NCBI GenBank assembly: GCA_035443885.1
Contig: DAOMNO010000002.1
Span: 186,001 to 250,000 of the forward strand
Direction: 5' to 3'
Length of the DNA stretch: 64,000 nt
Source: DAOMNO01 sp035443885
GTDB lineage: Bacteria; Planctomycetota; Phycisphaerae; Phycisphaerales; SM1A02
Shown here piece by piece: positions 41,940-50,794 of this stretch. The notes under the pieces were generated by a model. It did not search any database and had not been told where the DNA came from. It saw only the letters and a list, made by a program, of their open reading frames with translations. The position numbers were made by a program, and so were the translations under genes. The number at the start of each line of letters is the position of its first letter. Positions within the stretch are counted from its first letter, which is position 1.

Positions 41940-43964
41940 TCACTTTGCCATCGCGCGGCGTTTGCCTGACCACGTCTCAATCAGATCAATCAACTCGGTC
42001 CGATTGATCGGCTTGGTCGTGTAATCATCGCATCCCGCGGTTACGCACCGTTCGCGATCGCCCGTCATAGCGTGCGCCGTCAGCGCGATGATCGGCCGCG
42101 TGTACCCCTTGCTTCGCAGTTTGCTGGCAGCGGTGTAGCCGTCCATCTCCGGCATCTGCATGTCCATGAGCACGACATCAAATGCCTGAGCGGGATCACT
42201 GGCCAACTCATAAGCGATTCGCCCATTCTCGGCGATCACGACATCCGCGCCAGCCTTCTTCAAAACGACGCTGATAAGCCGCTGATTGTCGATGCCGTCT
42301 TCGGCGAGCAGGATTTTCAATCCGGCGAGGCGACCGGCTGGCGAGGCGTGATTCATCTGTGATTCCGCAGCGTGCATGACGCCCGCCTCGGCAGCATGAT
42401 GCACCATCGGCACATGTTCAATCGAACCGATTTTGATCTCAAGCGTGAACGTCGAACCCTTGCCCGGTGCGCTGGAGACGGTGATGTCGCCGCCGAGCAG
42501 GTGTGCCAATCGCTTGGAGATGGTCAAGCCAAGTCCGGTACCGCCGAATCGGCGCGTCGTTGAGGAGTCCGCCTGCGTAAATGGCTGGAAGAGACCTCGA
42601 AGCTGCTCGTCTGTCATGCCCACGCCTGTGTCGCTGACGATGAACTGCATTCGCGCGTTTGTGGGATCGCAGCCAGGCATCATTTTCACAACCAGTCGCA
42701 CCTCGCCGACTTCGGTGAACTTGATCGCGTTGCCTGAAAGGTTCATCAGAATCTGCTTCAGGCGGGTCGGATCGGTGCGAATGGACTTGGGGACCGGGCC
42801 GTCATACTCAATCGTGTAGCGCAGGTTGCGCTCGATCGCGCGGCCTCGCATGAGGGAAGCCACGTCAGCCACCACCTGCATCGGCGAACATGCAATGCGC
42901 TCGACATCCATCTTGCCTGCCTCGATCTTTGAGATGTCGAGAATGTCGTTGATGATCGACAGCAGATGACCGGCATTCCGGCTGATGACCTGCACGCACT
43001 CCAAACGGTCACTCAAGCCCTGCTGTGGGTCGAGCATGAGGTCGGCGTAGCCCAGAATGGCCGTCATCGGCGTGCGGATCTCATGGCTCATGTTGGCGAG
43101 AAACTCACTCTTCGCCTGGTTCGCCGCCTCGGCGGAAACGAGCGCACGCTCCAACTCCTGCGTTCGTTCATGGACCTGATCCTGAAGTGTGGCGTTGAAC
43201 TGTCGCAGCTCGTGATCGCGCTGTTCGACGGTCTGTCGCATCGCTTCAAACGCGCGGGAGAGTGCGCCAAGCTCGTCATCAGATGTGTCATTGGTGGATA
43301 CCGAGAAGTCGCCCATCGTGATGGACTCGCTGGCTTCAACAAGACGTGAGAGGCGGCGGGTCCATCGACCGACGACCAGAAACACGATTGGCACGATGCC
43401 GAGCGAAAGCACTGCTGCAATCGATAAAGTCAGCATCGTTTGCGCTCGCTGGGCGCGATCAATCGCAGCGGTTGACTGCGCGACGACAACGGAGCCGATC
43501 GTTATCGCATTGGCTCGGTCGGCTCGTCGAGACTCGAACGCATCGAGGTCAAGCTGCCTGCGATAATGCTGGATGCCTCGCTCGCTCACCGTGATCGAAT
43601 CAATCGCTCGCCCACCGCTGCTCTGGTAAGCTCGCCATGCTTCCTGATCGTTGACGGCTGCGGAAACAAGCTCTCGCTTCGCATCGAAAATTGCAATGAA
43701 CAGCAGGTCGGCATCGGTTCCGAGAGCTTCGGCCGCGCTTCGGTTCAGTTCGCGCACATCGCGCACGGCCATCGGCAGTTCGCACGAAGTCGCCACACTG
43801 GACGCGATGACTTCCAGCGTGTGCCGCTGCTTGCTGGCAATGAGATAGTTCGTTTGAACGATGGTCGCCCCCGCAGCGAGACTGAGCGCACCGACCACAA
43901 CGGCCAACGCCAGCACGCTGACCTTCACCCGCATCGGCAATCGTGAAAACCGAAAGCTCATCAT
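41940..43964 (-). CDS. Hybrid histidine kinase with HAMP and receiver domains
   Basis: A 674-residue sensor kinase. A first span (~12-33), a periplasmic sensor of ~140 residues (CHASE8-like helix start QRHTLEVIASSVATSCELP), a second span (~178-200) and a HAMP domain are followed by a coiled coil. Next come HisKA with His in FLANMSHEIRTPM near residue 297 and HATPase with NLSGNAIKFTE, VSDTGVGM and GGTGLGL. A receiver domain fills ~550-665 with Asp in VVLMDMQMPEMDG. It is translationally coupled (ATGATGA) to the ABC-type binding protein encoded upstream, which probably supplies the ligand signal. No output regulator lies nearby. Confidence 0.93.
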   Translation of the reverse strand: MMSFRFSRLPMRVKVSVLALAVVVGALSLAAGATIVQTNYLIASKQRHTLEVIASSVATSCELPMAVRDVRELNRSAAEALGTDADLLFIAIFDAKRELVSAAVNDQEAWRAYQSSGGRAIDSITVSERGIQHYRRQLDLDAFESRRADRANAITIGSVVVAQSTAAIDRAQRAQTMLTLSIAAVLSLGIVPIVFLVVGRWTRRLSRLVEASESITMGDFSVSTNDTSDDELGALSRAFEAMRQTVEQRDHELRQFNATLQDQVHERTQELERALVSAEAANQAKSEFLANMSHEIRTPMTAILGYADLMLDPQQGLSDRLECVQVISRNAGHLLSIINDILDISKIEAGKMDVERIACSPMQVVADVASLMRGRAIERNLRYTIEYDGPVPKSIRTDPTRLKQILMNLSGNAIKFTEVGEVRLVVKMMPGCDPTNARMQFIVSDTGVGMTDEQLRGLFQPFTQADSSTTRRFGGTGLGLTISKRLAHLLGGDITVSSAPGKGSTFTLEIKIGSIEHVPMVHHAAEAGVMHAAESQMNHASPAGRLAGLKILLAEDGIDNQRLISVVLKKAGADVVIAENGRIAYELASDPAQAFDVVLMDMQMPEMDGYTAASKLRSKGYTRPIIALTAHAMTGDRERCVTAGCDDYTTKPINRTELIDLIETWSGKRRAMAK

Positions 43965-44938
43965 CGGGCTTTATCCGTATTGATGATGCGATCAGCACGT
44001 TTCAGCAGTTGTTCTGGAAACGTGATCGACAGCATCTGTGCCACAGTCAGGTTCAGCGTAATTTCAATGTGCTCCGTCAGCTTTGGCGCGTCCAGCGATT
44101 CACCCGCAAGCAGGCACATCGCGATCTCAGCCGCCAGTCTGCCCTGCGCAGCGGGGTCGATCTCGACGGAGAACAACGCGCCCGCCTGCGCGAACGCCTG
44201 CGAGTGCCCGAAGACCGGCGTGCGATAACGAACGCTCGCCAGCAGTACGGCCCGCATGGTCGCAACGTCGTACACGGTGGCGTCCGCCGCTGCCCAGACA
44301 ACATCCACATCGCGTGCGAACAGATTGTCAATCGCCGCCGCGACCGAATGCGATGCATCGACATCAATCGCCTCAAGTCGCCATCCTTCCGGCAGAGCTT
44401 CACGCATCCGATGCATGCGCTGCACACTCGAGTGCGATTGGCCACGGTAGATCACGCCAATCAGCCGGGCTTCCGGCATCGCTTCAGCGATCAGTTTCGC
44501 CTGCAATGGGAATGAAACCTCTGCTGCGACTCCGTGCGCCTGCCGCTCAGCGGTCAACTGCAGACCTTCCGCATCCGCGACCATGCAGAATGTCATGGGG
44601 AACTCATCCGGCAGATTCGCCCGCAGCGCGATGGCTGCTTCTGCGCCAATGGCGATGAAGGTCGCAATGCCCGGCTTCAAGTAAGGCTTCAGCCCCTCGC
44701 GCGTGGCGGATTGCAGGCAGAGCAACTGCACGACATGCCCTCGCGCTGCCATGGCTTCCGCGACGGCTTGTTCCGCTTCGAGATATTGCGCTGCGTTGCT
44801 GCTGAGCACCACGATCGCTGTGCCCGCGATGGCAGGACGGATCACCAGCAGAGACAGGATCACACCGACGAGGATGGTAATACCTCGCGATCCCAAACGG
44901 CGCGTGCTGCGCGTTGCATGGTGATGGGTTCTGCTCAC
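43961..44938 (-). CDS. ABC-type periplasmic binding protein coupled to the kinase
   Basis: A 325-residue protein of the ABC-substrate-binding (PF04392-like) family. It has an N-terminal hydrophobic leader (ILVGVILSLLVIRPAIAG) and two Rossmann-like lobes: GTAIVVLSSNAAQYLEAEQAV, ARLIGVIYRGQSHSS, VVWAAADATVYDV. No transporter permease or ATPase is encoded nearby. The stop overlaps the start of the hybrid kinase gene, so the protein probably works as a ligand-binding sensor subunit rather than in uptake. The start is GTG at 44938, with GGAG seven bases upstream. The open frame continues upstream without similarity. The ligand is unknown. Confidence 0.8.
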   Translation of the reverse strand: MSRTHHHATRSTRRLGSRGITILVGVILSLLVIRPAIAGTAIVVLSSNAAQYLEAEQAVAEAMAARGHVVQLLCLQSATREGLKPYLKPGIATFIAIGAEAAIALRANLPDEFPMTFCMVADAEGLQLTAERQAHGVAAEVSFPLQAKLIAEAMPEARLIGVIYRGQSHSSVQRMHRMREALPEGWRLEAIDVDASHSVAAAIDNLFARDVDVVWAAADATVYDVATMRAVLLASVRYRTPVFGHSQAFAQAGALFSVEIDPAAQGRLAAEIAMCLLAGESLDAPKLTEHIEITLNLTVAQMLSITFPEQLLKRADRIINTDKAR

Positions 44939-45092
44939 GATCGGCTCCACTCCTGGGCGCGATGCACATCGCACGGCTGCACTCCTGAGCCGATGCCAAC
45001 GCACCGGAAGCGCACGTTGCCGTTGCTCATGTTCTCGGCTTGGGAATCTGTGCGCTTGAACCGCACGGGCGATTCTCAACGCTATGGGACCG

Positions 45093-45749
45093 CTACTGCC
45101 CGCCCCAAACCCACGCCATCGCCCAGACTATCGGTATCCAGAACACCAGCGAGAGAGCCAGCACATCAAGCACTGGCCTCAGCTTCGGCGGAACCCAGCG
45201 CAGTGGAAAATTAAGCACCAGCAGCAACTGGAAGAGAGACCATAACGCAAAGCTCCATCGCGAACTGCCGCTTGGCGATTTTGCAGCAGTCTCCGGCGCG
45301 GGCGGCGGCGTTTTCTCCTGGGGTGATCTCTTCTCGGACGGCTGCGACTCTACCGGCGCAGCAGCGGCCTCAACAACTGGCGCTTCCTGCTTCTGGAATG
45401 GCTCCGCCTGAGCGGACTCCTCTGTCTTCGCGCGCTCCGAAGCGTGTGGGATCGGCTCCGATGATATTGCAGCCTCTGTGAACTCCGCTGCGCCGGCAAG
45501 TTCAGCGGGCGCTTCAGGAGTTGACGCGGCAACCGCACCTTGCGGGACGAACGGCTGGAGTTCCTCGGCGTGCGCGTTCATCGCGCCATCCAGCACATCG
45601 CTCACCGACTCAAAATCGGCGTCAAGCATCGCTTCCGCTTCTTCTGCAATGGCCGCATCCAGATTCAACTGGTCCGCCGCGGCTACGATCGGCTGCAACT
45701 GCGCCGGTCGCGATGGGGTAACCGTGTTGCTCTGCTCCGCCTTGGGCAT
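45093..45749 (-). CDS. Hypothetical protein with acidic Ala/Pro-rich region and two C-terminal membrane helices
   Basis: A 218-residue protein not recognised as a known family. Residues 1-150 are acidic and rich in Ala, Glu, Pro and Ser, without a signal peptide. Residues ~160-218 hold two hydrophobic segments (SFALWSLFQLLLVLNF and VLALSLVFWIPIVWAMAWVW) joined by a short basic turn, PPKLRP. That suggests a tail-anchored hairpin with a long disordered cytoplasmic arm. It is transcribed toward the ABC-sensor gene 154 bases away and diverges from the PilZ gene. Codon use looks like that of its neighbours. Confidence 0.6.
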   Translation of the reverse strand: MPKAEQSNTVTPSRPAQLQPIVAAADQLNLDAAIAEEAEAMLDADFESVSDVLDGAMNAHAEELQPFVPQGAVAASTPEAPAELAGAAEFTEAAISSEPIPHASERAKTEESAQAEPFQKQEAPVVEAAAAPVESQPSEKRSPQEKTPPPAPETAAKSPSGSSRWSFALWSLFQLLLVLNFPLRWVPPKLRPVLDVLALSLVFWIPIVWAMAWVWGGQ

Positions 45750-46023
45750 GGTTCACATCCGCAATGAATGAGACTGACAGCGTCCGCCAGACCTCATCGG
45801 CCGAGAACGCGAAGCGGATCGTGCGATTCAGCAGACAGCACATCTTCCGCAGCGGAACTGTGCTGGTCGTGCCGTCTGGACAAATCCACTGCGTCAGGTC
45901 CGAGATTCATGCTGCCCGCGTGCTGGAATACCCCATTTTCGCTGACCGGCACAGATGGTCAGAAAAACAACGCATCGTTTGGAATGCTTTGGCCGTACTG
46001 CATTCCAATCGGAAGATGGAGCC
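45750..46023. other. Divergent intergenic region before the PilZ gene
   Basis: The 274 bases between the divergent hypothetical and PilZ genes contain open frames in all + frames but none with recognisable protein features. They presumably hold the promoters of both genes. No clear motif was identified. Confidence 0.4.
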
Positions 46024-46338
46024 ATGCTGTACGACCCCGCCTTGTCATCACAATCGCTTGCCGCCTGCCGCCGTTCCGGCGATCGCCTCCCCTATCCCGC
46101 GGAGCTGGTCCTGATCTGGAACCACGATCCGGGCACAAGGATTCGTTACCGGGTCATCGACGCCAGCGATGGCGGCTGCCGTATTCACTCCAGCCTTCCG
46201 CTCATTGAGGGCATGACGGGCATGGCGTTGAAGCTGCTGCCTGAAGGCAACGCCGTCAATCGTCCCGTGATGGTGGTGTGGAACAAGCCGTCAAGAGATG
46301 ATGATGACGGGCACGAAGCCGGGCTTCGCTTCTTCTAG
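46024..46338 (+). CDS. PilZ-domain-like protein
   Basis: A 104-residue protein beginning MLYDPALSS, with GGAG just before the ATG. Residues ~35-104 read as a PilZ-type barrel: YRVIDASDGGCRIHSSLPL matches the D-x-S-x-x-G block, followed by PVMVVWNKPS and GLRFF. PilZ domains bind cyclic di-GMP and often control exopolysaccharide or motility. The usual RxxxR before the barrel is only weakly visible (RIRYR), so binding is uncertain. Proximity to the exopolysaccharide locus is suggestive. An in-frame upstream start at 45955 lacks a ribosome site. Confidence 0.65.
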   Translation: MLYDPALSSQSLAACRRSGDRLPYPAELVLIWNHDPGTRIRYRVIDASDGGCRIHSSLPLIEGMTGMALKLLPEGNAVNRPVMVVWNKPSRDDDDGHEAGLRFF

Positions 46339-46342
46339 ATCG

Positions 46343-46404
46343 AGGGCGGGCAGGGTATGCCGTACGTGCCGTGAACGACAATCATGGCGAGCGATGCCCG
46401 CCCT
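46343..46404. repeat. Ten-base inverted repeat between convergent genes
   Basis: AGGGCGGGCA (46343-46352) and TGCCCGCCCT (46395-46404) are perfect arms around 42 bases, in the gap between the PilZ gene and the PEP-CTERM gene, which converge. It may help terminate both transcripts, but there is no T tract. Confidence 0.45.
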
Positions 46405-46414
46405 GCACATCAAC

Positions 46415-46963
46415 TCATCGCCTCCGCCGGCGGCAGCCGAGGGCAGCAAGTGCGAACACGCCCAGCGCGCCGGGCGCGGGAACACCGAAGTAGAGGTCGT
46501 CGTAGAAGACGAGGCTGGTTGTGTAGCGGAAGAGATAGACTTCATCAAATGGTGTATCGGAGATAAGGCCAGCAAAAGGGCTTGGAAAATCCAAAAATTG
46601 GCTGCTAGTATAAATCAACTCCCCTTGAAAATAGAGATTGAACACAATCGTTCCCGGAAAGTCCACCGCGATCCACTTCTGCGGCGTGTCGAAGAACATG
46701 CGCGAGCCGGGGATTCCCACGACCCCTTGGCCGTCATTAAGCATGGAAGAACTGTGGTAGAATCCCTGTTGTCCCACGAATGTAATGCCGTGCTCAGCTT
46801 GATACTGAGTGCTCAATATCATGCCATGTTGAAATCCCGTGAAGTCAATCGTGTGGTAAGAACCTACGGCACTCTGCCACGCCGCCTTATTGGTGTATTG
46901 AACAACACCGGCATGGGTCGAAACGCAGATACTCAACGCAATGATGGCTGAAGTGAGTCGCAT
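46415..46963 (-). CDS. PEP-CTERM-like exported protein (candidate exosortase substrate)
   Basis: A 182-residue protein. The signal peptide (MRLTSAIIALSICVSTHAG) has cleavage likely after THA. The secreted domain has VVQYTNKAAWQSAVG and IDFTGFQHGM, common in PEP-CTERM proteins of unknown role. The C-terminus is VPAPGALGVFALAALGCRRRRR: a Pro-containing motif, a short hydrophobic helix and an Arg cluster, which is the tripartite signal expected for an exosortase. AAGGA precedes the ATG. The base composition is visibly more AT-rich than its neighbours. The exosortase is about 8 kb away on the same strand. Its start is 47 bases from a run of ten N. Confidence 0.82.
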   Translation of the reverse strand: MRLTSAIIALSICVSTHAGVVQYTNKAAWQSAVGSYHTIDFTGFQHGMILSTQYQAEHGITFVGQQGFYHSSSMLNDGQGVVGIPGSRMFFDTPQKWIAVDFPGTIVFNLYFQGELIYTSSQFLDFPSPFAGLISDTPFDEVYLFRYTTSLVFYDDLYFGVPAPGALGVFALAALGCRRRRR

Positions 46964-47010
46964 GATGAGTCCTTGCCAAATATAAGGTTTGTGCATGAGA
47001 ATAACGGCGG

Positions 47011-47020
47011 NNNNNNNNNN
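47011..47020. other. Assembly gap flanked by complementary GC-rich sequence
   Basis: There are ten N. The flanks are ...CGGCGG before and CCGCCT... after, which can pair. The missing sequence is probably the loop of a strong hairpin, and by position it may be the terminator of the dockerin-protein gene that ends at 47034. Confidence 0.6.
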
Positions 47021-47033
47021 CCGCCTGTGTGAA

Positions 47034-48833
<1,800 letters not shown>

Positions 48834-49329
48834 AGCAGAACTCCTTTGGAGTTGCCCGGCGATCCATGAGCGGAATCGGGAAGGCAGCGCAACAAGCGCG
48901 TTCCGCCAATCAGCACAAGAACACGAAGCAGCCGCCGAAGCAAGCAAACCGCGCGGACCGTGGGCTGCGTTGCTGTCACGTTCAATCTGACTGGAGAACA
49001 CACTCATCATTCAAACCCCCCGGCCCCGCCGATACCGCCACAGGCAGCCGGAAGCAAAAGATTGGCGACGATCCCGGATATCCGCCCCGTGCGAAGACCC
49101 GGCGTCGCTCCTGTAGCGTACCTCACAAACCCGCTGACGCAAGGAAAAAACGGGGGATTTTTGCATGGATTCCGCTCGTGATTGCGTGCGGCCTTGAGGT
49201 CCGATTGACTGCTCTGCCTCTGGCTGATCGTCGCTCTTTGCCGTAAAGTCTTCAGGCCGATTTTTCTCCCGGAACCCCGCGTCGGGGGTCGGGGACGAAC
49301 CGGCACGCTTGGACTGCGGAGAGAACGCT
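48834..49329. other. Divergent intergenic region
   Basis: These 496 bases between the dockerin-protein start and the aminotransferase start contain ribosome binding sites at both ends and a short GC hairpin (CCCCG..CGGGG at 49275-49287). Open frames here show no protein-like pattern, and no RNA gene was recognised. Confidence 0.5.
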
Positions 49330-50766
49330 GTGCCCCTTGATCTTCAACAACTCCTCAATCGCCATGAGGGCCGCAACTACGAGCTTCACGCGCAGCATGT
49401 GAACCCGCAGTTCGCCCGCGTGCTGAAGACCATCGGCTACGACCGCTGCTACGTGCGCGCGGAGGGGCAGTACCTTTGGGATATCGAAGGCAACCGCTAT
49501 CTCGACATGCTGGGCGGCTACGCGGTCTTCAATATGGGCCGCAATCATCCCGCCATCCGCAAGGCGCTCATCGACTTCATGCAGGCGGATTACCCAAGCT
49601 GGGTGCAGATGGACGCGCCGCTTCTCTCCGGCCTGCTGGCCGAAGAACTCAAGAAGCGAGTTTCACCCGTGGATGGAAGCCTGAACGGTTCCGCGCCGCT
49701 TGAGATCGTGTATTTCACCAGCGGCGGGGCGGAGAGCGTTGAATCCGCCATCAAGCTCGCGCGCGCTGCGACCGGCCGGCCCGCTGTGCTTCACTGCACC
49801 AAGGCGTTTCACGGCCTGACCACCGGCGCGGTGTCGCTGAATGGTTGCGAAAGTTTCCGCAGCGGCTTCGAGCCGTTCCTGCCGCACTGTCGTCAGATTC
49901 CCTTTGACGATCTGGCGGCGCTCGATCTCGCGCTGCGCGCGGGCGATGTCGCTGCGTTCATCGTCGAGCCGATTCAGGGCAAAGGCGTGAACATTCCTTC
50001 GCCGGGCTATCTGGCCAGCGCCGCCGAACTGTGCCGGCGGCATGGCGCGCTGTTCATTGCAGATGAAATCCAGACGGCCTTCGGTCGCACTGGCAAGTTC
50101 CTCGCCATTCATCACGAGGGTCATGTCGATCCCGACATGGTGATCCTCTCCAAGGCTCTCTCCGGCGGATATGTGCCCGTCGGCGCGGTACTGATGCGCA
50201 AGTGGATTTACCAGAAGGTCTTTTCATCCATGGATCGCGCGGTGGTGCATTCCTCGACCTTCGGTCAGGGCAGCATGGCGATGGTTGCGGGCCTCGCGTC
50301 GCTTGCAGCCCTCGATGACGAAAACCTCGCTGCCCGCGCGGAACAGATGGGCGCGCTGCTGCGCGAGGGGCTGGAGAAGATGGTCCCCCGTTTCGAGTTC
50401 ATGCACGGCGTCCGTCAGCGCGGGCTGATGGTCGGCATTCAGTTCGGCAAGCCTCGCTCGCTGAGCCTGCGCACGGCATGGTCGGTCATCCACAGTATGG
50501 ACCCGAACCTCTTCCCGCAGGTAATCACCATTCCCCTGCTGGATAATCATCGCATTCTCACACAGGTGGCCGGACACGCCACCAATGTCATCAAGCTCAT
50601 TCCGCCGCTGGTCATCACCGAGGGCGATGTCGCGCACTTCCTCAAGGCGTTTGAGAGCGTCATGATCGAGTTGCATCAGTTCCCCGGCCCGCTGTGGCGG
50701 CTGATGAAGAAGCTCGGCACGCTTGCGCTGACCAGCAGGCCGCGCGAAGCAGTCGCCAGCGGATGA
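49330..50766 (+). CDS. Class III aminotransferase, HpnO-like
   Basis: A 478-residue PLP enzyme. The cofactor Lys is in VILSKALSGGYVPVGAV near residue 275 and the Asp/Glu pair in LFIADEIQTAFGRTGKF near 240. VKTIGYDRCYVRAEG-like N-terminal and KAFHGLTTGAVSLNG blocks resemble the HpnO subgroup, which makes aminobacteriohopanetriol, more than ornithine or acetylornithine enzymes. The GTG start at 49330 has GGAGAG upstream. The next gene, 28 bases away, is an RND exporter of the type linked to hopanoid transport (HpnN). No squalene-hopene cyclase lies in the window, so the hopanoid link is an inference from the pair. Confidence 0.8.
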   Translation: MPLDLQQLLNRHEGRNYELHAQHVNPQFARVLKTIGYDRCYVRAEGQYLWDIEGNRYLDMLGGYAVFNMGRNHPAIRKALIDFMQADYPSWVQMDAPLLSGLLAEELKKRVSPVDGSLNGSAPLEIVYFTSGGAESVESAIKLARAATGRPAVLHCTKAFHGLTTGAVSLNGCESFRSGFEPFLPHCRQIPFDDLAALDLALRAGDVAAFIVEPIQGKGVNIPSPGYLASAAELCRRHGALFIADEIQTAFGRTGKFLAIHHEGHVDPDMVILSKALSGGYVPVGAVLMRKWIYQKVFSSMDRAVVHSSTFGQGSMAMVAGLASLAALDDENLAARAEQMGALLREGLEKMVPRFEFMHGVRQRGLMVGIQFGKPRSLSLRTAWSVIHSMDPNLFPQVITIPLLDNHRILTQVAGHATNVIKLIPPLVITEGDVAHFLKAFESVMIELHQFPGPLWRLMKKLGTLALTSRPREAVASG

Positions 50767-50794
50767 ACAACCGCAGCCATTCAACGATCACATC

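Noticed and set aside
45764..46208. Two overlapping plus-strand open frames before the PilZ gene
   Set aside because: Neither has a ribosome site or protein-like hydrophobic pattern, and both run through the PilZ coding region in the wrong frame.
49007..49306. Minus-strand 99-codon open frame in the gap before the aminotransferase
   Set aside because: No start signal, biased composition, and no domain or signal peptide.
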